Assembly: GCF_027942865.1 (NCBI RefSeq)
Contig: NC_134515.1
Coordinates: 18,312,227 to 18,376,226, forward strand
Direction: 5' to 3'
DNA from: Odontesthes bonariensis
Lineage: Eukaryota > Chordata > Actinopteri > Atheriniformes > Atherinopsidae
DNA length: 64,000 nucleotides
This document shows positions 1 through 14,035 of this stretch, in pieces (the first letter of the stretch is position 1; every line of letters starts with the position of its first letter). The position numbers were made by a program, and so were the translations under genes. The notes beneath the pieces are model-generated. The model saw only the letters and a list, made by a program, of their open reading frames with translations, did no database searches and was not told where the DNA came from.

Positions 1-1552
1 TCATTAATTATCCTGCCGCGCCCTGACAGCTCAATGAAGTGGGTTAGGGGTGACATCTATGCATATAGAACAAAGCTCTAAAAAAAAAAAGACTGAAAGC
101 TTTTGGAGCACAATTTACAGTGAAATTGAACATTCAAAATGAAGCTGAGGCAGGTACAGGTGATGTGACCTGTCATATATTCCTAGGTTCAGCTTCAGGC
201 ACGTACAAAAGAGGACGAATGTGATATTTTACCCATAGCTTATTCACACAAAGGGTTTGAACCCCCTCCGTATTATTTAAATTGTCTTCTCCATTCTCTC
301 CATATTTCATTAAAAAAATGCCTTTATGGCATTTCTCAATGTGTCTCACCAAAAGCCATTTGTATTCAAGGGCTGCCGTTTATATCCTGCATGCATTATG
401 GTACTTTAGCTCACAATGAGGAAAGGTTGTCACATTACTGTGCAAATGATATGCATTTATTGAAGGCACACTTTGAAAAAGCAGAGTAAACTGAATCAAA
501 GTTAAGCTCAGCAAAAATAAAAAGTAAAGCGTTGTAAAAGAACAGGAGGCTTCAGTTAATCATACCCTGAGTGAAGTTTCCTGTAGGTAACACTAAATTG
601 CAATCATTATTGAAAAATACTGAGAACTCACATGGATCAGATTTGGAGAAAGTGTCTTTGTCCAAAAGATTCCTGTAAGAGAGGATAACAATGACATGTC
701 AAAATCTCATTTGAGTAAAGCATGTGTGTATATTTGTTTAATACATCTATTATTGCGTCATCAAAGTTGTGAGGATCTATCGTTACAGAAATGCAACTAC
801 TTCTTCTTACATGCAGTCACAAAATTCTATATGCAAAGAACTAAGAGGTAATTGTATAATAATTCATGGTCTCAACCATACTGCCCTTGAGAGTTCCCTT
901 CCAAGTAAGTAGTACAACAAGCACATTAAAGCCCGATGAAAGGACACAGAGGACACAGAGGCAGATGCACATTGCATGCAAAAGCTTTTTGTTTATCTAC
1001 ACCAAATACAATCGCTTAAGTGTAGTTATTGTACACATCTGATCCTAGCAGGTGGTTTTCAGCCTATAACATAATCCACAAACAAATTTCATTACAATTG
1101 CTATCTAGATTTAAGAAATACAGCTACAACTTCAACTGCCGTAATCATTTTATTTTATTTGTTTTTTTAGTTACTTATGGTCATCTTCTCAAGATTCTTA
1201 CACAGTATGCTGTTCTTACTGCTTGTTGCTGTTTTGGTAAAAGCACGGACCACGGTCAAGACTGCAGGTCATATGGCAGAAACTCATTTTTCAAAATAAA
1301 ACAATAACAAAAGAGGCAGTGGTAACACAACTAAGATGATCACGATCACTCAGTATGTATTGTGACAATGTCAGCTATTGCTGCTTACGGTTGTGTAGGG
1401 CTGTATAAGTGCATTATTTTCTAGGGAGTTTTTATAGCCCAAATATTGATTATTCTGTGGTTACTTTTTCCAGATGTCACTTTAAACCTTTTGAATGGTC
1501 AAGAGGCTTTTTGGCTGTTTTCTTCCAGTTCACCACAAAAATATAAAAATAA

Positions 1553-1640
1553 AAATAGCATCAGAATCTCTTTATTTGTCAAATGTACAACGTACACAGG
1601 AATTTGACCTGGCGTAACAGCGCCACAGAACATTAAATAA
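1553..1640. repeat. LINE-tail-like dispersed repeat
   Basis: The segment reads like the common fish repeat with a tract resembling 'agaatctctttatttgtca' followed by a short conserved block ending near 'ggaatttgacctgg'. Such blocks are usually 3' ends of non-LTR elements in reverse orientation. Borders and family are uncertain. Confidence 0.3.
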
Positions 1641-2094
1641 AAGTTAACTTAGCAGAAACAAGTAAAAAAGAAGTTGTGCCTTTGAAAAAAAACATATGTA
1701 ATTGAGGTGAGATATGTGCAGAATGAGATGACCGGAAATATATACAAGATGGCAGGAATCAGTAGAAGCCCAAACTCTATGGCATACCGTGTGGGCTGTG
1801 AAATGTAAGTTTCTAAACCATCATGTATGATCAGATGAGGAGCTTTTATAGATTAAAAAAAAACACTGTATTGTTGTACTGTTCAATTATTATGTGAAAA
1901 CAAAAGGTATGACACTTAACACCTAATTTGCTCAATCAAAGCATATGTGGACAACAGAATGAAGGGTTCAGCTCTTTGCTCTGCTGACTCTGGTCTTAAG
2001 GCAAATTGCAACTTACCACAATGCAGACTACAGAGAGGGATTTCACAGTTCAAAGCAAGAGAGGGGGGGTTATTCTGGAATACAGAAAGTCTAT

Positions 2095-2537
2095 TTATGT
2101 CATGTCTGTTGGTTTTTATTTATTATGTTTTAAGTTCCTGGTTAGTCTTTAGTTTTGCCATGTTTTTCCTCAGTCACTCTTGCCCTGGTCATCAGCTTCA
2201 CTCACGTCACCTGTGTTTCTCCCCTCAGCTGCACTCCATCACCAATCACCCTCCTCAGTATTTAGTTTCCAGGTTTTCTCAAGCCCATTGCCAGATCCTC
2301 ACTGTCATCGTCCCTCATGGTAACAGGTTTATCCTTGTTGTCCATGTCAGGTTTATCATCATCATCATAGTCTTAGTGAGGTTTTTGTTTCAAGTTTTAT
2401 TTTGTGAGTTTAGATTTTTTTTGGAATTCAGGCTTTGCCATGCCTTTTGTTTGGATTATTTAAATAAATCAATTGTTTCTTTGGATTATCTGCATCCGGA
2501 TCCTTCATCACCACGCCACACACCCACCGTTTTGACA
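2095..2537 (+). repeat. Dispersed repeat, copy 1 (uninterrupted)
   Basis: About 440 bp that match, in reverse complement, the two halves of the interrupted repeat at 5657-7520. Shared blocks include the stretch around 'ctgcactccatcaccaatca', the block around 'gccagatcctcac', the TTTATTTAAAT region and the terminal block around 'gcatccgg'. It ends in TGACA, the complement of the TGTCA that begins the other copy. The open frame across 1947-2573 falls in this repeat and is not a gene. Superfamily is not determined; short TGTCA ends would fit a non-autonomous DNA transposon. Confidence 0.7.
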
Positions 2538-5500
2538 TTTTATCTTTTCTCAAAAGCCCAGAGTGGGGTTTGAAAAACTGGGTGAAATTTTCAAATCTGA
2601 AATTAATTTCAATTGCCAAATTAAATGTAATGTAACACATTTTAGATGACAGACATATTCCTGATGGTTTCAATTATCTCATTAGCATAACAGCATAATG
2701 CAAAAGCATATAGATATGTCTTGTTCCTGGTTTCTGATTGTGAGCAGTTCCTCCATATGTAACCAAAACGTAGTTGAGAATTATCCTGGTCCCTTTAGGG
2801 GACAGCAGGATTTTAATGAATATAGATGAGATTTCTGGACTGAATCCAAGCAATATGACATCGTTCATGTACACGTATCTCGGCATTGCTGCATATCGAA
2901 TCTTCTGACACAGGATATGGGGAATGACAGGTGCAGCCTCACTTGGAGCTTTAGCCTTGGGCTAACCTGACAACAGTTGAAAAATTGTCAGAGCAATTAT
3001 CACAGGAGATAACAAAGCTATCCATGACTTTGTAGCCACCTGTTACTGTATGACATCCACTAACTTCCAACAGTTAGCTTGTCCAGCGCCTTATCCCATT
3101 TCTCAGTGCCAAGAGGTTAACTCTTTCCTCTGTACAATCTTCAGTGGTATAAAACTTGATCATTATCCCAAAAGTTGATGTTGAAGTTCATTGAAATAAG
3201 ACTACTACAATTAGACAGAGACACTTTTCACTCCAATCTTGTTCAATTTGATAGTCTTCCTTCTGAGCAAACCCCTGTTGTCATCACCATAATCATCTCA
3301 TGCCATAAATGAAAATGGCAAATAGAATTTTTCCCATTTCACTTGAACCCACCACTTTCACGAAGTCAGATTGCATTATCTCACCTATAAACTTGAGAAT
3401 CTAAAATTGTATTGCTGGTGAAGCAGTCAGGGTCGCACTATTAGAGGTACAACAAAACAAAACTACAAATAATGAAATCAGTAAATGCAACAGATACATG
3501 TACTATTAAATCAAAACTGCAAATCATCTTTGACTCTGGGTAAAGATATATATAAAAAATTATTTGACTAAAACCTTGATAAATGGTTTTCCTAGAGACC
3601 AAACATGAATAAAGTTTGAAAGGAATATCAGGAACCCTATGTCTCTCTTGATAGATATTTGGCCATAATTTTGCAGGTGTGTGATCCATGTGGTTAATTA
3701 ATAAACTAAGAAAAAGTATGTATTTATGTCTGCGCCCCACAGCGCCTTATTGTCAGCAATTTTCCCACGTTCTTGGAGTTGTCAAAAACCATAACTGGCA
3801 CCTTGCAGAAACAGCATCTGAGTCACACCAGAGTGGTTTTGAATAGTCTTGCATCTGACTTTTCAATGAATTTAAGTTTAATGTATCTTACAATGAGAAA
3901 TTAAAGAATAATAGACAAGTGTCTGACCAGTTACAGAATGAAAAGTCACTATGTTACATTAGATGCAATATAAATGGCTGGGAGGAGAAAGGGAAGGATG
4001 GTTTGCATTTTGAGGGCTACTCAAGCACTTCAGTTTCTTTTTGCCCTATGGCCCTGTCTTCTTTGACTGAGGACAAACATTGTCTTTCCACTCACGCTTC
4101 ACAGGGTCAGTAGGTTTACTTTTGTCTAATACACCCTTGGGCAGTTCTTAGGGGTCAAAACCTCATAGAGCCAAGCAGAGGAGCATGCTGCTGTGTGGGT
4201 TTGCCAACCCTTTACGAGTAAGAAGAATCCCATTATTTAGTAAGAGATATTCAGTTCTCCTCAGGGAAACCTTTGTAACTTAAAAATAGTGTTCAATATA
4301 TGATGCAGAGAAGCTTACGAGATACATGCGTGTAAGAGGCACCACCTCTGATATTAGAGAAAAGCAACAACTGATTAAATCTGAACTATGACTGCGTTTT
4401 ATTATTGGAAATTATCTTGACCTGTATTCTATGATTTAACCACTGGATGGTTACACATGATACTAGTAGTAATGTCGCTTTTGTTTGTATCTCAAAATAC
4501 TCAAACATTCTAAACACATTTGGGTTCTTTGATTAGTGCAACATCCATTACTTTCTCTGTGATGGCACAGGTGTTTTCTTCTTCTGCTCCATATGTTTAA
4601 TTATTCAGTTTCTACCTGGGATCTCTTTAGGTCGACAAATACCTGCAGCAGAGCACTCCCTAGGCAGCCATCTTGTGGGCAGTGACACAATCTCAGTCAT
4701 AAAACTGCTCTTCTACTGGTATAATAAATGAGTATGCACATATACTGCAACTCCTTGTTTCGGACTGGCTTCTGGTGTATAACTAATGTCTGACTAGGGA
4801 ATAATATCACTGCTAATTGCATACTGTGACAGCTCGGGTTTGTGCAGAGAAAGCTTCTTTTTTTTGCAAGGAGGGAAACACACAGCGATTTTATATGGCT
4901 GTTATAACCCTGGCAAGCGCACTGCACACAGTCTATTCTAAGCAATTTTTCCCCTGATCTCTCCATTCCATCTTTAAAAAAAACCCAAGCAGCAAACATC
5001 TCCAAACTGAACACACAATCCGTGTACTTCGCAGACTGGCTACATAGTTTAACACAATATACATTGTACAACAGAAACCATTTCAACCATTTCAAAGCAG
5101 ATTGTACATATTTTGGTTTTGAAATAAAAGCAACAGATCGTAGACAAAAGAAACTGAGAATTAATTCATTCAAAGATGGAGCTAAGAAAGCATGATCTCA
5201 AAATAGATCATCACAGCAGGGAAACAAACCTCAATCATTTTTGTTAGCGAAGGATGAGTGCACTATATAGTGTGGAAATACTTGGTGGTAAGTTGTCATT
5301 AACAAGCTTGGTCTAAAAGCAAACCATGAAATAACTACGAAATAAGAAACTTTGTATACATGCAGATGAACTGTATGTTTTCAGCACCTAAGTAAAGTAT
5401 TTTATTGGAAAGTTTGATTTGTGTCTCAGATGTTTTGTGTGGAGCCAAGGGGGCTGGAGTGGTCACATGGTAATCCAGGAAAAGCAGAATTGATGTGGGC

Positions 5501-5656
5501 CGTTTTTACAGAGTCTATTCTAACAAAGGCCCTAATGTTTCCTACCCTTAAAAGTGTCTATTTTAATTCCGAACCCTATTGTATTCTTTTCTCTACTTTA
5601 ACTTTTCTATACAGCAACTGAAATAAAAAGTACAGTTACACAAAAACATCAATGGT
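2538..5656. other. Intronic DNA with no recognised feature
   Basis: AT-rich non-coding sequence inside the inferred copine intron. Several short open frames (for example minus 4697-5173) show no domain, no codon-like constraint and no family resemblance. Nothing else could be supported. Confidence 0.5.
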
Positions 5657-7520
5657 TGTCACGTCGGGTGGTGTGTTGTGGTGGTGAAGGTAGGACCCGG
5701 ATGCAGATGTTCCAAATTAAACTTGATTTATTTAAATACAGACAAACAAAAGCATGACTGAACCGGAATACAAAAACCTAAACTATGAAAAACTTGACAA
5801 AACAAAAACCTGAAAAAGCCTGACATTAACATGGACACAAGGACAAACCTGAGGTCCGTTTCACGAAGCAGGTTTAGTGAAAACTCTGAGTTGATTTACC
5901 CTGAAATGAGGGAAACTCTGAGTTCTCCGTTTCACAAAGGGAGGTAACTCAACCCCGAGAAAGAGGGGTAACTCTAGCCTGTTTCACAAAGAGAGGTAAC
6001 TTAACCTCTCGGTCAGTTACCGTAGTAACAGACTCTCTGAACCTAACCTGGTCGGGACCAGGTTTTATTCAAGAAACCTCGAGTTTCTTTCTGTCTCCGC
6101 CCTCTTTCAGCCACACACGCCATTTGATTTCCTCATTCATTCAGTCAGCAGAGCGAGTTCTTCTACTTCTATAAGTCCATTAGGCACAGTAGGAGGCGAC
6201 TTTTTTCACGAACATGTCCTTTTGACAACGATCCCGTGGATGAAGGTGCAGCATTATTGCGCAGAGAAATAAATATTCGTCGGAGATGGTTATCAGACCG
6301 CGCATAGATTTTTGCATTTACAGACAATTATCTTATTGAGTGGCACGATCAGAATTTTGTTGGGACAAAAGAAAAAAAAGACATAAAAGACAAATAAATA
6401 TTTGTATGAATATGCTTAAAAAAGACATGATAGGCCTATTATATTTTATAAAGGCACTCGTTTCTTGGGGGTGGATTCCCTCCAGGGATTCCCTTAGCCA
6501 CTGGCCTCCCGTTAGAGGTGGCGGTGCTGGGCAGCACCGGTTTTTTCGGGGATCTGGCTTCTTTCTGTTGGCTCAATAGAAGTCTGTGTTGGTGTAAATA
6601 GGCTTAATTATTTAACAGAACATGATATAGATGAGAAGACATAGTTTATGTGTGTGAAAACAGCATTATGTTGGGGATAAAATAACTGCACAGTCAAATA
6701 GCCACTTAATATTTATTTTACAGTGTAAAACATGATCAAAATGAGGTACCTCCATGCCGAGGTCTCACCTGTTTGAACAATGTTTTTATATTTCATCTTA
6801 AACTGTTGCCAAGTGTGCTTCTCCCCTGCGGGATTACACCTAAATTAAATAAATGAATGGGCTACCATTCAAACAGTTTCCCCTGTAATATTATTGGGAT
6901 TGCAAAGGACTACATTTAAACTTACACTTTTGCACCTGCAGCGGTGCACTTATTTCTAAAAACGTATTGAAACTCGTCTTATGAGCGCATTAAGATTTCC
7001 AATTCGAGGTTGGTGAAAAACGTAGCCCCTCCTCTTCCCCGTTGCCATGGTGACTCGTCGAATCTGGGCTCCATTGATGCTGGCTTTTTAAAGTTGTGGT
7101 GCACACGCAAAACTCAAGGTGAACCTACTCAGAGTTGATTAACCTCACTCAAATCAGCGTTTCTGGAACCGAAAACTCAGAGTTTTCTATCTCAGAGTAG
7201 ATCAACTCAGAGAGCAGGAATAGACTCAGAGTTGGTTGAACCTGCTTTGTGAAACGGACCCCTGAAAAACAGCATGAATGACGGTGAGGATCTGGCAATG
7301 AGCATGAGAAAACCTGGACACTAAATACTGAGGAGGGTGATTAGTGATGGAGTGCAGCTGAGGGGAGAAACACAGGTGACGTGAGTGACGCTGATGACCA
7401 GGGCAAGGAAAAACATGGCAAAACTAAAGACTAAACAGGAACATAAAACGCGATAAACTTAAAGAAATGACATCAACAGTTTGACAGCCATGCGTGAGGC
7501 ATCAATACCAAACCCTGACA
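5657..7520 (-). repeat. Dispersed repeat, copy 2, split by a Harbinger-type element
   Basis: The outer parts, 5657-5852 and 7261-7520, together form the reverse complement of the repeat at 2095-2537. The left end begins TGTCACG and the right end finishes CCCTGACA, giving a short TGTCA inverted terminus. The two halves are separated by the 1.4-kb element at 5853-7260. A shorter relative, beginning TGTCATG and sharing the 'acggatccagattcc' block, starts at 16680. Confidence 0.7.
5853..7260 (+). mobile_element. PIF/Harbinger-like DNA transposon, internally deleted
   Basis: Inverted termini: the left end GGTCCGTTTCACGAAGCAGG and the right end, read on the other strand, GGTCCGTTTCACAAAGCAGG differ at one base in 20. 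Further subterminal copies of a CTCTGAGTT motif lie at both ends. The element is flanked on both sides by CCTGA (5848-5852 and 7261-7265). Around 6198-6307 one plus frame reads as a remnant of the Harbinger transposase N-terminus (Phe-Asp-Asn-Asp-Pro, then an Arg-rich tail) before an early stop; no catalytic domain follows. It is therefore a non-autonomous or dead copy. The superfamily call rests on the termini and this remnant. Confidence 0.7.
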
Positions 7521-10500
7521 ATTTCACAAAATGTCTTTAGACTGTGTTCCTCTCTTCTGTTTCTTTGTTCAATAGCTGAAACACTAGCTGTGACTGACTG
7601 TTAAGACACTTTATTCGACAAAAAAACGTCCACCACAAACTGACTAGTGATAAATTTCCCATGCTGTTTCATAAACAAATAGTCTGTAAATAACAAGGTT
7701 AGTTTCTTCATTTTATGAGATGAAAGCTGATAAAGAAGTTTCTTGATGCAGTTTTTTTACACGAGTCAAACATGTTCATTTTAAAGTAATAATTTTTTGT
7801 CCTATTGCATCAGCCTAATCTGCTCCTGCTGAGCAGCCAAATAAATGAAGTTCATTAAGGATGCTTAAATAAGAAGTTTGTTTTTTTTAAAACCTGGACC
7901 TTATTTCTGGCATAAAATACGTTCATCCACTCACCGTTAACAGTCGGCGAAAGTCTAAATATTCGGAAGATATTAAGATCACTCGAGATCCATGTATATC
8001 CATATAACGGGAGAGAACAGGGCATAGAAAATACAGCCTCTAAATAAGGTATTATCTGTCTTTATTTCACCCATACTTTAAGCCGAATGGATGACTGAGC
8101 GCGTACTATTGCACTGTTAGCTGACATGTTGTTGTTATCCGGGGCTATGGGGGGCTTATAGGAAGCTTTCTGCACACACATCTAGGGGGATGACTTAATC
8201 GACGCGCGCCGCTGCATAAGGTCCAGGTTTATAAAAAGCGAACTTCTCCTTTAAATGTATCCGAGACTTTGTGCACAAACATTTCCTGCAAGCTCCCTAT
8301 TCTAAATTTATTGCATTTTAAGGACTGATTTTTCAGACCTTTCATTCTTTCTTCTACTTTTCCATATTTCAATCATCTGTTCTGCTGGAGATTTCTTCCT
8401 GCTAAAAGAGAGTTTTTCCTCTCTGCTGTCACCTCTTGCATGCTCAGGAAGGGGAATCGAGTAGAAGAGAAGTTTTAGTGCAATCGTTTGTCTTCTTTAG
8501 CGAAGCAAGTTTATTTCTAATCAGCATTATATGACTTGGACTAACTTGGATTGCCACTGCATAAATAAAACTGAATTTTAAATAGAATTTTTACATAACG
8601 CACCAGTTTAGATTGCTTTAGGGCTTTTAAGTGTGTGACTGCTTTAAGTGACATTTGGGTCAAATTAATCCTGGGATTTTCAGTCAAAATCCATCCCTGC
8701 ACATCACTACTGGCTTCAAAAACTCGATGGCAACAGACCTTACCTGTTAAAAAGCATCTAACAAAAATAATAAAAACGTACTTTAAGAATGTTTGATAGC
8801 TTCTACATAATAATCTAGAAACTATCATAATCTCATAATCTATGGTACACAGTGATAACAGATGATGATATCATCTGTATCAGCTGAAAATGGCTTTAAA
8901 AAGGAATATCAGCGTGAGTTATCAGCCAAAATCTGATACTGTGAATCCCTCATTTAAAGTTTTGTTTCAAAAGGTTACATAAAAATTTATTATCACTGCA
9001 GCAGCCCATCGCCAGCAAGGTAAAACTTAACTGTCTCACCACAGTCTAACAGGGCATGTTTTGCACTATAGTTTGAACTGTTTTCCTTATTTTGCCCAGT
9101 AAATGGGCACATTTGAAATGCACGGCGTTTTAAGTTGCATCTGCTTCTGGACAATCAAGATAAGAGATGTCATAATGAAATGCCGTCCCAAAAACATAAA
9201 AAATCTTTATGAATTAAGTGGCAAATGTATGCGCATACAAGGGACACTGACAATCTGCTAAACTTGTTGGAAATTAATGGAAAATGACATACTAGAAAAA
9301 ATCCAATATTGTGTGTCACTATGATAATCACATCACACTTTGGTGGATTGTGCTTCACCTTTCAAAATACCAACTCTGATTTTCACAACAGTGAAAACAA
9401 GTTATATTTGTACTGAGGTCTATTTTCAGCTGTGCAGCAAAGGGACAAATATTCTTATCCACACAGACAGAAATTTCCCTTTCGGCTGCTCTATAACATG
9501 TCCACTCTAATACATCAAAAAGAAACCTGAACACTGACAATAAGTAGCTTGTTCCTCCCTTCAGCTAAGATTGTCAAAAAAGTGAAAGACCTTTAACATA
9601 TGCAACCGTGTGGTGAAACTTCAGTGAGCAGCCTGCTACACGTTGTACAAATCTGTCAACACTCACACATTTCCCAGACAAGCTGTGATGTTTGGTCAAA
9701 TATCCCCAACACATAAATCTTCTGACATGCACTGCTGACCCTTTAGTTTCTCTGAATATAGTCTATCTGAACCACCAAGGGATACTTTGATCTCTTTTTG
9801 TCATTGACATTCAAATCAACACTTTAACACGACAAAATGCAACAAGTTAAGAGTTGCAAACCTCTGGCATGTCACTCACAGCTATGCTGCTGAGGGATTC
9901 ACGTGTGCTAACGTGTGAGAATTCAGCGGTAACACTGACACCACCACAAACCAAAGTCCAAACTCATTTCACTGAGTCATGGGTGCATGCATATTTATAA
10001 GCTTCCTCAGCCAGTGGGACTGATGTGGTTCACTCATAACAACCCCAAAATTTGAGGAGAAATCTGCTTGTTCTTGGCAACCTTGTGTGTCTTACAATCT
10101 CGATCCCCAAAACAGATATGCCACATCATTCACAAACACAAGACATGCTGTACGATTAAAGCTGAAAGCTTGCCCCAGGTCAGCCTGCAAATTGAAATGT
10201 CTCTCTTTCACTGAGAGGTCTTTTATTAATATGCTATGCTCTTGCACATTGAAAACTAGTTCAACTCCAACTTGGTGCCTGCCGTGGCAAAAACAAAAGG
10301 ATGTATCAACCAGAAAAAAACAGGCCACAGGGTTTGACTGAAGGCGTAACCAAGACTGAATGGGAGCAACTAGAACAGCTATTAACACAACAACAACAGC
10401 AGAGTTAGAAGACATCACAACACATTCAAGTAAACGATACGTTGGTTGCACAGCTTGAATCCCAATTGCCAGCTCAAGCAATTGTTTTTGACAGATCAGG

Positions 10501-13500
10501 CATCGATGGCACGCATCGCAATCAGCCTGAAGATTTCATTAGGCCTCCTCCTCTGCTGCAATGATTGCTTCAGGAAGAGACCAGATCAAGAAGCTTGCCA
10601 CAAGTTTTTCTTTGATTCCAGGGAATATAAATCAGTGGCTTTTTTGTTTCAGGATGCTTGTATTCAAGTGACTTCTTGTGTATTTCACCAAATAATTAAT
10701 CCCTCAGGAGTGAACGAGCCTGGTTGAGTTACATCCCCCATCTATAGAATGAAGTGATTTGATGCCATACCACCCTAACCAATCTATCACAGAAATTGAA
10801 TGGTTATGGGGAGCTTCACATCAACAGAAAAGATCAGGAGGGGATGGACAAGATGCAGCATTTTCATTCCCATGAAATTGGCTGTGGAGGCTAATAAAGT
10901 TTCATGTTCAAGCAATCAGGTGGGAGGCTGATCGTAGAGGAAGCGAGGGTGGCTTAATCAGCTGCTGTCACTTTTCACAGCATACCTGTAGTGTGTTTTG
11001 ACATAGTGAACCATAAAAATAAAATACCACAACTGTTGTTGGCTGGAAGTAAAATAAAGATTCAGGCTGTGTTCTTGAGCTGTGGGTTTTGCTGGACTAA
11101 AGCATGTGTCATGTGCTCCCAATGATGCATTGTCCCTAGGCTCTTTAATAAATCACTCAGTTACTTTCTTCTCTAAATATGTGAAAAATGGAATGAAAAA
11201 GGAATCTTTCTTAACCACCATCCCCTGTCATATCCTACAGTATTCAGATAAGGCTGGTAAATCTTTGCCTGGGCTTATTAGTATGACTCCCTCCCTTATT
11301 CTGTTCACTCCAAAAGACTGCATTTGCAATGAACGTCTGTTTGTATTGTGACAGGCCGTCGAGAAACGAAGTGAAAAATCCTCCCTAAATGAAGCTCTGC
11401 TTGTTAAGCCTTAAGGGTTTGTGTGGTTTTCATCTGTGTGCACATTTTTTCCCAACAATTCTAACTGAAAGGGTGCTTCACAGTCGAGCCACAGCGCTAA
11501 AGCCACTGTTTCCCTAAAGCCGCTGAAAATGTGAGCTCTGAGATAATCTGGTAAGCTGAGATATAGAAAGGATGTTTTCTACAATCCAGCAGGATTGTTA
11601 TTTACAACTTTGCTCATAATTAAAACACAATGCAGCAAACCATATAGACAACTAATAAAACATTCATCAGAGCTTCCTTAAATATTAAGTAGTGAACGCA
11701 TTAATTTTGGCACTTAAGAGATTGGATCAAGCCTGTAGAACACAGGAGACCACTGGAACCTCACCCACTGAACTGGATTCACAGGAATATGTTCAATGAG
11801 ACAGATGTAGGAAAATAGGCCACTTGAGTGTGAGAAGCTATCATATCACTGAGCTGTAGTGTCGCCTTTACATTTTAGAAACACTTGAGGTACGGCTCAC
11901 TCACCGGACCTGTGAGCAAAACCAATCAGAGCCTTAGACAGACAGCAATGTGCTATAACAGTGATATGCACTTGTTTTGATAAGTGTCTGTCTGCTTCAG
12001 TCGCTTCAGTTCATCAGGGGGCTTGCTGCAATATTGGCAGAGGGTTATGAGAATGCCTGGAGGGCTGCATGATACAGTTCAATTCGATGTGCACTGCAAT
12101 CTCTGAGCTTTCAGGCTTACTAAATCAATTACACAGGGTTGTGGAGCCTCTGCCTTTTTCCCGCATAATACCCATTGTTTCTATAGGCCTCTATTGGAAA
12201 GACTGGCTACTCACAACCTGATAAGTTGATGGAGTAGCTGACTGCATGACTTAGTTCATGGGTTGATCTGATTTTTCGCTGTACGGCCATGTCTTGGTCT
12301 TTAAAGCAGCCGTAAGAGGTCAGACTGGAGCAATCTCCACAAGTCACAAAGATGAGTAGACAGGACTTAAAGCCTTTGAATTTGAAGCAGACAATGTTTC
12401 AAGAGCCTGTGAAAGCAGGAAGGACGGTTTTCTCTCTATCACATTGTGTCCGGGAGCAGCTTCGGAGAGAAAGTAATGGAAGACAAGGGAACTGCAGATC
12501 AACAGAGCCTGAGGGCATCAGCACAGATCCTGGATTAAAGTATGAAGGTCTGAGGGGGCAAAAAATAACACTGTGTACCAAAAAGGAAACAGCACGAGAC
12601 CAGCCGCTACTCATAAAAATGCCCCACAGTGGATAAAAACACACAAACGTGCACACACAACCTTTGATTCATATGACAGCCTTACATGCCAGCTTCCCAT
12701 AAACTCAATTGACCAAAATATCAGATTGATACATTATCTATCAAAATGAAGGATGTAAGAGGGTTATTTTTTTTTTCTGTTACAAAATTCTATGCAGCTC
12801 ATCTTCCTCAGACAAAAGTCACTCCTTACAGCTGCGTCCTCCTCACACTTGCCCACCTCATAAAGGTTAACCGTCTTGCTCTGAAATGTGACTAATTAAT
12901 ACCCAAAATGGCTTAAAGGTCAGCTAAGTGGCAGCTGTATCGGGGTTTTTTTAAGAAAGAAAGAAAAAATCAATAAGTGTGCAATGTGAAAACCTATTAA
13001 ATCGATGTATCTCCTTTCACTTGATTGGGTGAATAATGAAAGATAAATCTAAAATAAACAGAGGCATACTGTTTGGTGGATAGATCTCTCCCTTGGCTTT
13101 TCTTACTTTATAAGGCAAAATGACGCACAGCTTTGGAGGACAATATAACACAAATTACACCATATTCTTTGTAAAGCATTATTAGAATTGCGCATCCTGT
13201 CTTCGTCGTCTTAAAGCCACAATATGCTTCAGCATCAAGCCAGCCTATATGCAGCGTCTCTACCTGCAGCCCCACCCTATCTTAACGAGGCTCTTGTGGA
13301 TCTCCGTGGTATCTTCTCCCGCGACTCTGCAAGTGAATCTTAGTTGAATTCATCTTGAGGATTTGGGTAGAATATGTTTTGCGTTTATTTTCACGTCTCT
13401 GTGAACTGGTGTTGTTTTCGGAGCTTGGATATCAGCGACACAGCTTCACACACATGACACATTGCCTGAGGGGAGAACTCTCGATAATGATGGTCGATAT

Positions 13501-13900
13501 CTCTCGTAGAACGCGACGTGACGCGCACAAAGCAACACAGCGTGTAATCAACCCAACGGTGAATGAAACAGACACCAAAAAGCAAATCTGAACGATCAAT
13601 AGAACCCACAAACAAAAGAGTAAAAGTTCAGACGGACTCATTTGTGTTTGGTTGATTCAACTAATGTGGTTGAAGAAAACTTTGGACATTACTGCAGTGC
13701 TGGTGGGGAAGAATTAATCATTATTATTGGTTTTACTTCACTTTGTTTGTTTGTTTTTTTTCTTAGGAAAACAAGTGTTTTGGTGTCAGATTTTCTCATT
13801 AATCCTCGACCGCCTGTGCATCTGGGCGGGTGAGGAACACTGCATTGCCATTTTACCTAAAGTTTTTTATTTTTCAAAATCTCTCATGTTGCTATTTTTA
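7521..13900. other. Intronic DNA with no recognised gene
   Basis: About 6.4 kb of AT-rich sequence. Open frames such as minus 10092-10481 (129 codons) and plus 10446-10727 show no domains. A small palindrome-like stretch occurs at 8858-8878. I see no exon with copine-like coding content here. Confidence 0.5.
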
Positions 13901-14035
13901 AACGTATTGATCAAACGTCAAGTCTTTAGGCGTAATGTCCCGTCTGATAATTTCACAACAAAATGTGACCATGACGCGCGGGGCTTGCAAAACGCTGACG
14001 CAGCCACGGCACCACCAGCACCGAGCTGGACTTAC

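Larger units (their letters stand above)
1..14035 (-). other. cpne5: First intron (5' part) of the copine-5-like gene
   Basis: This stretch lies downstream, on the minus strand, of the copine exon that ends at 14036 with a GTAAG donor. I looked for the next conserved copine segment (the C2A start with its SKSDP motif) on the minus strand and did not see it, so exon 2 is probably left of base 1. What it holds: a LINE-tail-like repeat near 1553, a dispersed repeat at 2095-2537, a second copy at 5657-7520 split by a Harbinger-type element, and otherwise AT-rich unique-looking DNA. The open frames in this interval have no recognisable domains. Intron status is inferred from the exon to its right. 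Confidence 0.6.

Noticed and set aside
1947-2573. 208-codon open frame on the plus strand
   Set aside because: It lies almost wholly in a dispersed repeat that recurs at 5657-7520; low-complexity hydrophobic translation with no domain.
8858-8878. Palindrome-like ACAGATGAT...ATCATCTGT
   Set aside because: Short, AT-rich and without context; expected by chance at this scale.
10092-10481. 129-codon open frame on the minus strand in the copine intron
   Set aside because: Residue composition and absence of any family pattern suggest chance; not similar to copine exons.
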